NCBI GenBank assembly: GCA_003130845.1
Contig: QEXW01000026.1
Location: 1 to 36,443, forward strand
Direction of reading: 5' to 3'
Length of the DNA: 36,443 nt
Source of the DNA: Anaerolineae bacterium
Lineage (GTDB): Bacteria > Chloroflexota > Anaerolineae > Anaerolineales > Villigracilaceae
The position numbers and the translations under genes are program-made. Below, one piece after another: positions 21,764-29,287 of this stretch (its first letter is position 1; each line of letters opens with the position of its first letter). The notes under the pieces were generated by a model. The model was not told the origin of the DNA, ran no database searches, and saw nothing but the letters and a program-made list of their open reading frames with translations.

Positions 21764-23137
21764 ATGTTCTCCTCCCTTCGTTCCCGCTTGTGGCTGACCT
21801 ACGCATTATTAATCGGCGTAGCATTGTTCGTAGTGGCAACAGCCTTCCTGGTCTACGTCATCCGCAATCCCCTGGCTTCTCGTCAGGCACGCATCCAATT
21901 GAACACGGTGCAAACGATTTTACTCGCCCGGCGTAACGAATGGGAAAACCTGCCCCTCGAACGGCTAAGAACACTTCTCATCCGGCAGGGGAAACAACTA
22001 GAAACGCGTATTCTGTTGCTGGATGAAAAACGCCAGGTGCTGGTTGATTCTCAACCGCTCTCCCTGGCCCTTGACCTAAGCCGCCTAACGCGCCTGAATC
22101 AAACGACCTACGACTCCCAGGGCAATCCCTGGCTGTTCAAAACCCAGCGCCTCGAAAATGGTAACATTCTAGTCCTTGCCGTGCCACGCCCGCAGCCCCC
22201 TCTACTGGCCTTGCTAAAAGACGAGATTCTGCCTCCCTTAATGATTGGCGGTTTTGCCGCTTTAGCCCTTTCCCTTTGGCTGGCATTTTGGTTAGCGCGC
22301 TGGATAGCCGACCCCCTCCAGCAACTGGTGAACGCCGCCCGCTCCTTTTCCGGTCAAAATGCACCCACTCTGCCGGTGACAGGCCCTCACGAAGTGCGCG
22401 CGGTACTGCACGCCTTCAACCAAATGACCACCCGCGTACAAGCCGGACAAAAAGCGCAGCGCGAGTTCGTAGCAAACGTCTCGCACGAATTAAAAACCCC
22501 ACTCACATCCATCCAAGGCTTTGCCCAAGCCATCCTAGATGGCACCGCAGATACTCCTGAAGCCCAACGGCAAGCCGCACAAATCATCTACGACGAATCC
22601 GCCCGCCTGCACCGCCTGGCGCTCGACCTGCTCGACCTGGCCCGGCTTGATTCCGGCCTGGCCGACTTCAAGCACGACCCCCTCGACCTAAATGCACTAG
22701 CACGCAGCGCAGCAGAACGGTTTGAACGGCGCGCCCAAGCCGCCGGCGTACAATTGCACTTGCAACTCACTCCCCTCCCCAGCCTCGCCGGCGATGGTGA
22801 CCGCCTGGCACAAGTTCTCGACAATTTGTTAGATAACGCCCTCAAATTCACACCGGCCGGTGGACAGGTGACACTGAGTACCCTGCAGCGCGGCGAAACC
22901 ATCGAACTCCGCATCCAAGATAACGGCGCGGGCATTCCACCCCAAGCCTTGCCGCACATTTTCGAGCGCTTCTATCAGGCCGATCCATCCCGACAGAACA
23001 GCAAATCACATGGCGCCGGCTTGGGGCTTTCCATTGCAAAAGAAATTATCACCGCGCACGGGGGCACCATCAGCGCCCAAAGCACGCCGGGACAAGGAAG
23101 TCTATTCACTGTTCATTTGCCCGTACCCGGCAGATAA
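21764..23137 (+). CDS. Sensor histidine kinase (HAMP, HisKA, HATPase)
   Basis: A 457-aa membrane kinase. The first membrane helix is at about 11-33, an extracytoplasmic domain of about 120 residues follows, and the second helix is at about 156-178. HAMP is at about 178-230. The phospho-acceptor is H241 in NVSHELKTPLTSIQGF. The ATP-binding domain shows the N box (LDNLLDNALKF, 352-362), G1 DNGAGIP (386-392), the F box (IFERFYQ, 399-405) and G2 HGAGLGLS (416-423). All essential residues are present. No clear Shine-Dalgarno precedes the ATG. It converges with ssb, whose stop codon lies 12 bp away, with no terminator visible between them. Confidence 0.95.
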   Translation: MFSSLRSRLWLTYALLIGVALFVVATAFLVYVIRNPLASRQARIQLNTVQTILLARRNEWENLPLERLRTLLIRQGKQLETRILLLDEKRQVLVDSQPLSLALDLSRLTRLNQTTYDSQGNPWLFKTQRLENGNILVLAVPRPQPPLLALLKDEILPPLMIGGFAALALSLWLAFWLARWIADPLQQLVNAARSFSGQNAPTLPVTGPHEVRAVLHAFNQMTTRVQAGQKAQREFVANVSHELKTPLTSIQGFAQAILDGTADTPEAQRQAAQIIYDESARLHRLALDLLDLARLDSGLADFKHDPLDLNALARSAAERFERRAQAAGVQLHLQLTPLPSLAGDGDRLAQVLDNLLDNALKFTPAGGQVTLSTLQRGETIELRIQDNGAGIPPQALPHIFERFYQADPSRQNSKSHGAGLGLSIAKEIITAHGGTISAQSTPGQGSLFTVHLPVPGR

Positions 23138-23149
23138 ACGCCTGCTTTG

Positions 23150-23530
23150 TTACACATCGTACTCCCCAGCGTCCTCTTCCACCGTTAGCACGGGTTCTTC
23201 GGCTGGCTTACGGTCGAGCATTTGCAATAACAAAGCAACCACCTTCGTAAAATACTTGGTTTCCCCTTTGTCTTCGTATTTATCCGTCTTCAAACGCCCT
23301 TCCAGATACACCAAACTGCCCTTTTTGAGATATTGGTCACAGATTTCACCAATCCGTCCCCAGGCTTCAACGTTAATCCACTCGGTATATTCTTTGGTCT
23401 CCCCGGCGCTCTTCCAACGCTGGGTGACAGCCAGACTAAAATGCGTCACTTTCTTGCCGGTCGGGGTGAAACGGGTTTCCGGGTCTTTGCCCAAATACCC
23501 AATTAGCTGGACGCGATTCAAAGCGGGCAT
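23150..23530 (-). CDS. ssb: Single-stranded DNA-binding protein (short, atypical C-terminus)
   Basis: A 126-aa SSB with one OB fold. Motifs are LNRVQLIGYLGKDPETR (4-20), TPTGKKVTHFSLAV, EWINVEAWGRI, YLKKGSLVYLEGRLKTDKYED. AGGAGG lies upstream of the ATG at 23530; an earlier ATG would add 26 residues in the intergenic region. The tail is short and acidic, and ends EYDV rather than the usual DDxPF tip that recruits partner proteins. It may be a secondary SSB, or this lineage may use a different tip. It converges with the histidine kinase gene. Confidence 0.93.
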   Translation of the reverse strand: MPALNRVQLIGYLGKDPETRFTPTGKKVTHFSLAVTQRWKSAGETKEYTEWINVEAWGRIGEICDQYLKKGSLVYLEGRLKTDKYEDKGETKYFTKVVALLLQMLDRKPAEEPVLTVEEDAGEYDV

Positions 23531-23647
23531 GGTTATCCTCCTGAGTTCAGTAGTGAAGATAATGTTAGTGTACGCCGTTGCTGGGCGATTTACAAGCACA
23601 TTTTCCACGAGTTTGGCTTCAGTTTGTGTTTCAACAGGATTTTTGTA

Positions 23648-23706
23648 TTGACATACTGCCTGCTATTTGATACCATATAGATACCCCACCCCCCTGGGGG
23701 GGGATA
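23648..23706 (+). promoter_or_regulatory. Copper-operon promoter with CsoR-type operator
   Basis: TTGACA (23648-23653) is followed after 17 bp by TACCAT (23671-23676), with an alternative TATAGA just downstream. A G/C-tract palindrome, TACCCC ... CCCTGGG ... GGGATA, covers 23682-23706, directly before the csoR Shine-Dalgarno. CsoR operators in other bacteria are of this TACCCC/GGGGTA pseudo-palindrome kind. Copper-free CsoR bound here would block transcription of the operon. Confidence 0.8.
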
Positions 23707-23719
23707 AGGAGAAAGAGAC

Positions 23720-23989
23720 ATGGCCAGTGAACCTGTAGTGCGGCGACTCAAGACCATTGAAGGACATGTGCGCGGGATTGTGCGCATGGCCGAAGAAGGC
23801 GCCTATTGCATTGACCTGATTCGCCAGATTCAAGCGGTCGAAGCCGCGCTCAACAAAGTCAGTTCCCAGATTCTCGAAGAACACCTACGCTCATGCGTCA
23901 TCACCGCCATTCAAGGAGAAGACCCCAAAGAACGCGAACGCGTACTGAACGAAATCGCGGAAGTCTTCGAGATGGCGAACAAGGTGTAA
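23720..23989 (+). CDS. csoR: CsoR-type copper-sensing repressor
   Basis: An 89-aa all-helical repressor of the CsoR/RcnR family. The Cu(I) ligands are in place: C30 (AYCIDLIRQI), H55 and C59 (EEHLRSCV), the Cys-His-Cys set that separates CsoR from RcnR and FrmR types. RRLKTIEGHVRGI (8-20) is the basic DNA-contacting helix. AAGGAG precedes the ATG. It is first in the copper operon and its own operator lies just upstream, so it is autoregulated and released by Cu(I). Confidence 0.93.
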   Translation: MASEPVVRRLKTIEGHVRGIVRMAEEGAYCIDLIRQIQAVEAALNKVSSQILEEHLRSCVITAIQGEDPKERERVLNEIAEVFEMANKV

Positions 23990-24027
23990 TCCTATTCAGA
24001 ATTCCATTCCAAAAAAGGAGAAAAAGC

Positions 24028-24243
24028 ATGACAACTGTTAAGTATTCTGTTCCCAACATCTCCTGTGGACATTGCGTCCACACCATCCAGACAGAACTCA
24101 TCGAACTGGAAGGCGTACAAGAAGTGCGCGCCAGCGCAGAGACCAAAAGCGTGCTTATCACCTTCGACGCGCCCGCCAACGAAGAAAAAATCAAAGCCCT
24201 GTTGACGGAAATCAACTACCCACCGGTCGGACTAGCCCTTTAA
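24028..24243 (+). CDS. copZ: CopZ-like copper chaperone (HMA domain)
   Basis: A 71-aa single heavy-metal-associated domain. The metal loop is NISCGHCVHTI with C13 and C16 (CxxC), followed by the ferredoxin-like fold pattern with VQEVRAS and INYPPV. AAAGGAG lies 6 bp before the ATG at 24028; longer in-frame forms would read into csoR. It sits between csoR and copA, consistent with handing Cu(I) to the CopA exporter and to CsoR. Confidence 0.93.
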   Translation: MTTVKYSVPNISCGHCVHTIQTELIELEGVQEVRASAETKSVLITFDAPANEEKIKALLTEINYPPVGLAL

Positions 24244-24291
24244 CCCGTCCCACGCGCCACCTAAAACATCTGCGCCTAGCGATTCAGCCCT

Positions 24292-26772
24292 ATGCCCAAA
24301 TCTCTTACGCTCCCCATTACTGGTATGACCTGCGCCAACTGTGTAGCAACTGTTGAGCGCAATTTAAAAAAACTAGATGGCGTTTCGGCAGCAACCGTCA
24401 ATCTTTCCTCCGAACGCGCCACGGTGGAATTTGATGCTGCCAAACTCGGGCTGGCTGACCTGATTGCACGGGTCGAGCGTGCTGGCTATGGCATTGCCAC
24501 CGGAGAAGCAGAACTAGTCATCAAACGCCTGGCAGATGACAATGACGCTCGGCGGCTAGAAAAAGCGCTCGCCAAGTTAGAAGGCGTCCTAGAAGCCAGT
24601 GTGACCTATGCCAACGAAAAAGCGCGCATCCGTTACATTCCCACCATCATCAGCCAGGCCGAAATTCGGCGTGCCATCAGCGCCGCCGGCTTCGAAGCGC
24701 TTGAACTCGGTGGTCAGGCCGAAGACGCCGAAGCCCGCGCCCGCGAGCAAGAAATTGCCTGGCAACGACATTTGCTTCTGGTGGGCCTTTTCTTCACCGT
24801 GCCGCTCTTTCTGCTCTCAATGGGCAAAGATGCCGGGCTGTTACCGGCTTTCTTCTACGCACCGAATTACCAGAAAATGTACTTGATGATGGGCATGTAC
24901 CCTGGCGCTTGGTGGTTCAATTGGTTACTGCTTGCCCTGGCAACCCCGGTGCAATTCTACGTTGGCTGGCAATATTATCTTGGCGCATACAAAGCCATCC
25001 GCAACGGCGCCGCCAATATGGATGTGTTGATTGCGATGGGCTCCTCGGCAGCCTATCTCTACTCTCTGCCGATTACATTCGGTTGGTTAGAGGGGCATGT
25101 GTATTTCGAGACCGCCGCTGTCATCATCACCCTCATCAAGTTGGGCAAATTTCTCGAAGCACGCGCCAAAGGACGCACCTCCGAAGCCATTAAAAAGTTG
25201 ATGGGCTTACGCGCTAAAACCGCGCGCATCATTCGACAAGGCATAGAAACCGAAGTTTCGGTGGAAGATGTGCGCGTGGGTGACGTGGTGCTGGTACGCC
25301 CGGGTGAAAAAATCCCCGTAGATGGTGTCGTCATCGAAGGTCGCTCCACGGTAGACGAATCGATGCTGACAGGCGAATCGTTACCCTTGGAGAAAAAACC
25401 CGGCGACCCGCTCATCGGCGCGACCATCAACAAACAAGGCTTTCTCAAATTTGAAGCCACTCGTGTAGGCAAAGAAACCGCCTTAGCGCAAATTATCCGC
25501 CTGGTAGAAGAAGCACAAGCCAGCAAAGCGCCCATTCAAAAGCTAGCAGACCAAGTTTCCAGCATCTTTGTACCGGTTGTGATTGGTCTGGCCTTGCTGA
25601 CCTTTGTGGGTTGGTACTTTTTTGCGCCCCCTCCACCGGTCAATGCGGATACCACTGCTTTCACCCGCGCTCTCATCAACATGGTAGCAGTTCTAGTCAT
25701 CGCCTGCCCTTGCGCCCTCGGCCTGGCAACCCCCACGGCCGTCATGGTCGGCACCGGCAAAGGCGCCGAATTGGGCATCCTCTTCCGCAACAGCGAAGCC
25801 TTAGAGCGGGCCGGCAAAGTCTCGGTGGTTGTGCTGGATAAAACAGGCACCGTCACAAGAGGCCAACCCGCAGTGACCGACATCGTCCTCGGCCAACAGC
25901 CACACCTGACCGAAAACGAGGTGCTGGCCTTGGCCGCCTCGGTGGAACAAGGCTCCGAACATCCGCTCGGCGAAGCCATTTGGGCCGAAGCAACCGCCCG
26001 AGGATTAACCTTGTTTGAGCCGCTGGCGTTTCAGTCCGAGGCCGGGCATGGCGTCGAAGCCGAAGTGAATGGACAGCAAGTAGCCGTAGGCAATCTGCGC
26101 ATGATGGAGAAATGCGGTTACCGGCTCAACGGGCTGGAGAACGAAATCCAGCGTTTGCAAGCCGAAGCCAAAACGGCCATGCTGGTTGCCATCAATCGAG
26201 AAGCCGCCGCCGTCATTGCCGTTGCCGATACTCTTAAAGAGGACGCCATCCAAGCCGTTGCGGAACTGCGCCGCATGGGGCTGCGAGTGATTATGCTCAC
26301 CGGTGATAACCAAAAAACCGCCCAAGCCGTTGCTCGGCAAGCAGGCATTGCAGAAGTCATCGCCGAAGTTCTACCGGATGGCAAAACAGCCAAAATCAAA
26401 GAATTGCAAACATCTGCCGACCATCTGGTAGCCATGGTCGGAGATGGCATCAATGACGCGCCGGCGTTGGCGCAAGCGGATGTCGGGTTTGCGATTGGCA
26501 CCGGCACCGATGTAGCCATGGCGGCTGCTCCGGTGACCTTAATCCGCGGCGACCTGCGTGGTGTGGCACGCGCCATCGCGCTCTCGCGCCTCACGCTCGG
26601 CACCATCAAACAAAATCTGTTCTGGGCCTTCTTCTACAATGTTTTACTTATCCCCGCCGCCGCACTTGGGCTACTTAACCCCATGCTGGCCGCCGGCGCC
26701 ATGGCCTTTAGCAGTGTGTTCGTGGTCTCCAACTCCTTGCGCCTGCGCAGGAGACGGATTGGACTGACATGA
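24292..26772 (+). CDS. copA: Cu(I)-exporting P1B-type ATPase
   Basis: An 826-aa P1B ATPase. The first HMA domain has GMTCANC (C14, C17). A second HMA fold (about 75-142) has lost its cysteines, its loop reading LADDNDARR. Then come the membrane region, the transport motif CPC (472-474, [12 protein letters not shown]), the phosphorylation site D516 (DKTGT), H557-P558 (SEHPLG), and [10 protein letters not shown] (717-726). The final membrane segments include NLFWAFFYN and a [12 protein letters not shown] stretch typical of Cu(I) pumps. The only in-frame start is the ATG at 24292, since TAG lies 15 bp upstream; there is no good Shine-Dalgarno. Confidence 0.96.
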   Translation: MPKSLTLPITGMTCANCVATVERNLKKLDGVSAATVNLSSERATVEFDAAKLGLADLIARVERAGYGIATGEAELVIKRLADDNDARRLEKALAKLEGVLEASVTYANEKARIRYIPTIISQAEIRRAISAAGFEALELGGQAEDAEARAREQEIAWQRHLLLVGLFFTVPLFLLSMGKDAGLLPAFFYAPNYQKMYLMMGMYPGAWWFNWLLLALATPVQFYVGWQYYLGAYKAIRNGAANMDVLIAMGSSAAYLYSLPITFGWLEGHVYFETAAVIITLIKLGKFLEARAKGRTSEAIKKLMGLRAKTARIIRQGIETEVSVEDVRVGDVVLVRPGEKIPVDGVVIEGRSTVDESMLTGESLPLEKKPGDPLIGATINKQGFLKFEATRVGKETALAQIIRLVEEAQASKAPIQKLADQVSSIFVPVVIGLALLTFVGWYFFAPPPPVNADTTAFTRALINMVAVLVIACPCALGLATPTAVMVGTGKGAELGILFRNSEALERAGKVSVVVLDKTGTVTRGQPAVTDIVLGQQPHLTENEVLALAASVEQGSEHPLGEAIWAEATARGLTLFEPLAFQSEAGHGVEAEVNGQQVAVGNLRMMEKCGYRLNGLENEIQRLQAEAKTAMLVAINREAAAVIAVADTLKEDAIQAVAELRRMGLRVIMLTGDNQKTAQAVARQAGIAEVIAEVLPDGKTAKIKELQTSADHLVAMVGDGINDAPALAQADVGFAIGTGTDVAMAAAPVTLIRGDLRGVARAIALSRLTLGTIKQNLFWAFFYNVLLIPAAALGLLNPMLAAGAMAFSSVFVVSNSLRLRRRRIGLT

Positions 26773-26824
26773 TAGCCTCTCTCCATGCTTTGGCACCAAC
26801 AAAGAAAGAAAGGAAATTCTTAGC

Positions 26825-27337
26825 GTGAAACCCCTTCCTTGGTTCATGAGTAGCATTTTGTTGCTCTTTGTTCTTTCGGCTTGCGCTGCTCCTGCCAGCG
26901 GCCCGGCCAAAGCAGAATTACCGGCAGGCTTGGCCTATGCGGATGGTAAAGAAATCTACTTCGTCCATACCGAAGCATCCGACCCTGGCGTGGCTGAAAC
27001 GCTCACCAACATGATGCGTTCACCCGTGTTATATGTTCCGTCGCTAGCAAATGTGCCGCAAGCAGCGCTGGGAAAAGTATATGTCTTCCAAAACGGGTTA
27101 CCCGGTAAAGGGCCTTTCGGATTTCAGGAAGATGTCTTTGATAATCCGCCTGGTTCGCCAGACTACACCCCCTTGCGCAGTATCCACTTGGTCAAGTGGG
27201 TGGATGAATCCAAAGCCCGCCTGCTGAAATCGGCAGCAGAAGTAGAAGCCGCACAATCAGCCGGTGAAGTCACCATCGAAGTGCCTGGCATTGTGGTCAA
27301 TATGCCGTTCATTGTCTGGGATGGCGGAAAGCGCTAA
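26825..27337 (+). CDS. Lipoprotein of unknown function in the copper operon
   Basis: A 170-aa lipoprotein with a GTG start (AAGGA upstream). The signal peptide ends with the lipobox LSAC (C20). The mature part starts with an Ala/Pro linker, then YADGKEIYFVHTEASDPGVAETLTNMM, given here as YADGKEIYFVHTEA and DPGVAETLTNMM, YVPSLANVPQ, VYVFQNG and GPFGFQEDVFDNPPG. The metal-binding potential is modest: one His pair and several Met (NMM), no CxxC. I recognise the look of a domain seen as unknown-function lipoproteins elsewhere but cannot name it with certainty. It starts 52 bp after copA and ends 2 bp before the next gene, so it is part of the operon. An extracytoplasmic copper-handling role is inferred from context alone. 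Confidence 0.8.
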   Translation: MKPLPWFMSSILLLFVLSACAAPASGPAKAELPAGLAYADGKEIYFVHTEASDPGVAETLTNMMRSPVLYVPSLANVPQAALGKVYVFQNGLPGKGPFGFQEDVFDNPPGSPDYTPLRSIHLVKWVDESKARLLKSAAEVEAAQSAGEVTIEVPGIVVNMPFIVWDGGKR

Positions 27338-27339
27338 AT

Positions 27340-28398
27340 ATGATTGAGCAGTATCTCCTAGCCTTTATCACCGGTTTAACCACAGGCGGACTGTCCTGCT
27401 TAGCGGTGCAGGGCGGCTTACTGGCCTCTTCTTTGGCCAATCAAATCGAACGTGACTTGCTCCAGACCCCCTCGGCGCCACCCAAAAAAGCAAAACACCC
27501 CATCCGCCCCAAGCGTCCGAATGCTGCTCTGCCCATTCTGCTCTTCCTATCTGCCAAATTGGTTGCCTATACCCTGCTCGGCTTGCTGTTAGGCTGGCTT
27601 GGTTCCTTTTTGGCTTTCGACCCCATCACACGCGCCGGATTGATGATTGTGATTGCCATTTTCATGGTTGGCAACGGGTTGCGTATGCTCAATGTGCATC
27701 CCTTCTTCCGCAACTTTGTCATCGAGCCGCCCCGCTTCATCACCCGCGCGATTCGGAAAACCGCAGTGCGCAACGAAACAACCGCCGGCCCCGATACAGC
27801 CACGCCTCTTTTCCTCGGCGCGCTGACCGTCTTCATCCCCTGTGGTGTAACGCAAGCCATGATGGCGGCCGCTCTCGGCTTGGGTAACCCCTTAAGCGCT
27901 GCTCTATTCATGTTTGCCTTCACACTTGGCACCAGCCCGGTATTCTTTTTTATCGCCTACTTTGCCACCCAAGTGGGTGCCACACTCGAAAAGCACTTCA
28001 TGCGCTTTGTGGCCATCGTGGTCTTGTTCTTAGGACTAGTCACCTTTGATAATGCGCTCAATCTGCTCGGGGCGCCTTCCGTTTCGGGGATATTGACCAC
28101 ACAACAGGCCAACGCCTCCACAGCCGAAGCCGCCGATACGCTTACCCTGCAAGCCGAAAATAACGGCTATGTCCCGGCCCGGCTGACCGCCCGCGCCGAT
28201 TCACCCATCACGCTCACCATCATCACCGAAAACACCACCTCCTGCGCGCGCGATTTTGTCATCCCGGCACTCAAATACTATGTCCTGCTGCCTGTTAGCG
28301 GAACCGAGACAGTACAAATTCCACCCCAACCGGCTGGCACAACCATGCGCTTCACCTGCTCGATGGGTATGTACACAGGCTTGATTGAATTCAAGTGA
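27340..28398 (+). CDS. SafE/TauE-like membrane protein fused to a C-terminal cupredoxin domain
   Basis: A 352-aa protein. About six membrane segments (residues 5-250) match the sulfite exporter TauE/SafE or UreH-like membrane family. They include FIPCGVTQAMMAAALG (a CxxxQ motif in a helix), SAALFMFAFTLGTSP and a long basic loop at about 45-65. After a linker (about 253-266) comes a compact beta-rich domain (267-352) with TSCARDFVIP (C302) and FTCSMGMYTG (C340, M342, M344), the ligand pattern of copper-binding cupredoxin-like domains. Such fusions are found in metal resistance loci. The start is 2 bp after the lipoprotein stop codon. It likely moves or passes copper across the membrane; direction is unknown. 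Confidence 0.87.
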   Translation: MIEQYLLAFITGLTTGGLSCLAVQGGLLASSLANQIERDLLQTPSAPPKKAKHPIRPKRPNAALPILLFLSAKLVAYTLLGLLLGWLGSFLAFDPITRAGLMIVIAIFMVGNGLRMLNVHPFFRNFVIEPPRFITRAIRKTAVRNETTAGPDTATPLFLGALTVFIPCGVTQAMMAAALGLGNPLSAALFMFAFTLGTSPVFFFIAYFATQVGATLEKHFMRFVAIVVLFLGLVTFDNALNLLGAPSVSGILTTQQANASTAEAADTLTLQAENNGYVPARLTARADSPITLTIITENTTSCARDFVIPALKYYVLLPVSGTETVQIPPQPAGTTMRFTCSMGMYTGLIEFK

Positions 28399-28399
28399 T

Positions 28400-28621
28400 A
28401 TGCAAACCAAAACCTACCGTATCACCAACATGGAATGTCCCAATTGCGCCATCATCCTCGAATCAATCGAGGACAAACTGCCCGGCATACGCTCGGCGCG
28501 CGCCAGTTACAAAACAGGCGAAATGACCGTGACGTTTGATGAACAACTGGTCAGCGAGGCGGAAATTATCACGGCCATTCAGAAAAAAGGCTACATTATT
28601 GGCGCTGTCAAAACTGAGTGA
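28400..28621 (+). CDS. Second small HMA-domain metal-binding protein
   Basis: A 73-aa heavy-metal-associated domain with NMECPNCAIIL (C13, C16), LPGIRSARASYKTGEMTVTFDE and a C-terminal AIQKKGYIIG, i.e. one full ferredoxin-like fold. The loop MECPNC differs from the ISCGHC of the CopZ-like protein, so partner specificity may differ. It begins 1 bp after the stop codon of the SafE-cupredoxin gene and is the last gene before the operon terminator. It may serve that membrane protein rather than CopA. Confidence 0.9.
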   Translation: MQTKTYRITNMECPNCAIILESIEDKLPGIRSARASYKTGEMTVTFDEQLVSEAEIITAIQKKGYIIGAVKTE

Positions 28622-28628
28622 AGAGATA

Positions 28629-28660
28629 AAAACAGGCGGGATTTGGCTCCCGCCTGTTTT
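28629..28660. terminator. Strong terminator at the end of the copper operon
   Basis: Perfect 13-bp arms AAAACAGGCGGGA (28629-28641) and TCCCGCCTGTTTT (28648-28660) with a 6-nt loop give a T-tract on either strand. It separates the copper operon from convergent msrA and should work in both directions. Confidence 0.93.
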
Positions 28661-28674
28661 CATCTGCCAAGTGG

Positions 28675-29211
28675 CTATTTTTTCAATCGGTCCACAAATT
28701 GCTTGCGAAATTTTGCCACTTTGGGGGCCACCACCGCCATACAGTACGGTTGAAACGGATTGTGAGCAAAGTATTCCTGGTGATAGTCCTCGGCCAAATA
28801 AAACGTGTCAAAGGGGGTGACTTCCGTCACAATCGGATGGGGCCATAATTTGGCTTCGGTCAACTCCTGAATCACCTCTTCTGCCGTCCGTTTTTGCTCC
28901 TCATCTACGTAAAAAATGGCCGAACGATATTGCGTGCCAACATCATTGCCTTGGCGGTTGAGGGTCGTCGGGTCATGAATGGCAAAGAACACCCGCAATA
29001 GGTCACGATACGAAATAACCGTCGGGTCAAAGGTGACTCGCACAACTTCGGCATGGCCGGTTTCGCCGCTACACACTTGTTTATACGTGGGATGGGGGAT
29101 GTGTCCACCCGAATAACCGGATTCGACCGAAATCACACCTTGCAATTCATCAAAAACCGCTTCTAAGCACCAGAAACATCCACCGGCTAAAATAGCAGTT
29201 TGGGTGTGCAT
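28675..29211 (-). CDS. msrA: Peptide methionine sulfoxide reductase MsrA
   Basis: A 178-aa enzyme that reduces methionine-S-sulfoxide in oxidised proteins. The active site is [11 protein letters not shown] with nucleophile C12. Typical MsrA stretches follow: [42 protein letters not shown] and [11 protein letters not shown]. Length is standard. AAGGAG and a TATAAT box (29226-29231) precede the start. Copper stress oxidises methionine, so its place next to the copper operon may be meaningful, though it is on the opposite strand with its own promoter. Confidence 0.96.
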   Translation of the reverse strand: MHTQTAILAGGCFWCLEAVFDELQGVISVESGYSGGHIPHPTYKQVCSGETGHAEVVRVTFDPTVISYRDLLRVFFAIHDPTTLNRQGNDVGTQYRSAIFYVDEEQKRTAEEVIQELTEAKLWPHPIVTEVTPFDTFYLAEDYHQEYFAHNPFQPYCMAVVAPKVAKFRKQFVDRLKK

Positions 29212-29225
29212 ACCTACTCCTTCAG

Positions 29226-29231
29226 ATTATA
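29226..29231 (-). promoter_or_regulatory. Candidate -10 box for msrA
   Basis: The minus strand reads TATAAT 14 bp before the ATG, overlapping the end of the clpC terminator's T-run. The leader would be very short but retains AAGGAG. Confidence 0.55.
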
Positions 29232-29232
29232 G

Positions 29233-29263
29233 AAAAAAGCGGGGCAGGTTTAGCACCCGCCCC
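29233..29263 (-). terminator. Terminator of clpC
   Basis: On the minus strand, GGGGCGGG and CCTGCCCC form a stem with one internal mismatch (29256-29263 and 29241-29248), followed by GC and TTTTTT (29238-29233). This is a good intrinsic terminator 25 bp after the clpC stop codon. Confidence 0.85.
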
Positions 29264-29287
29264 ATGTGTTGTGTTACACACTTTGCG

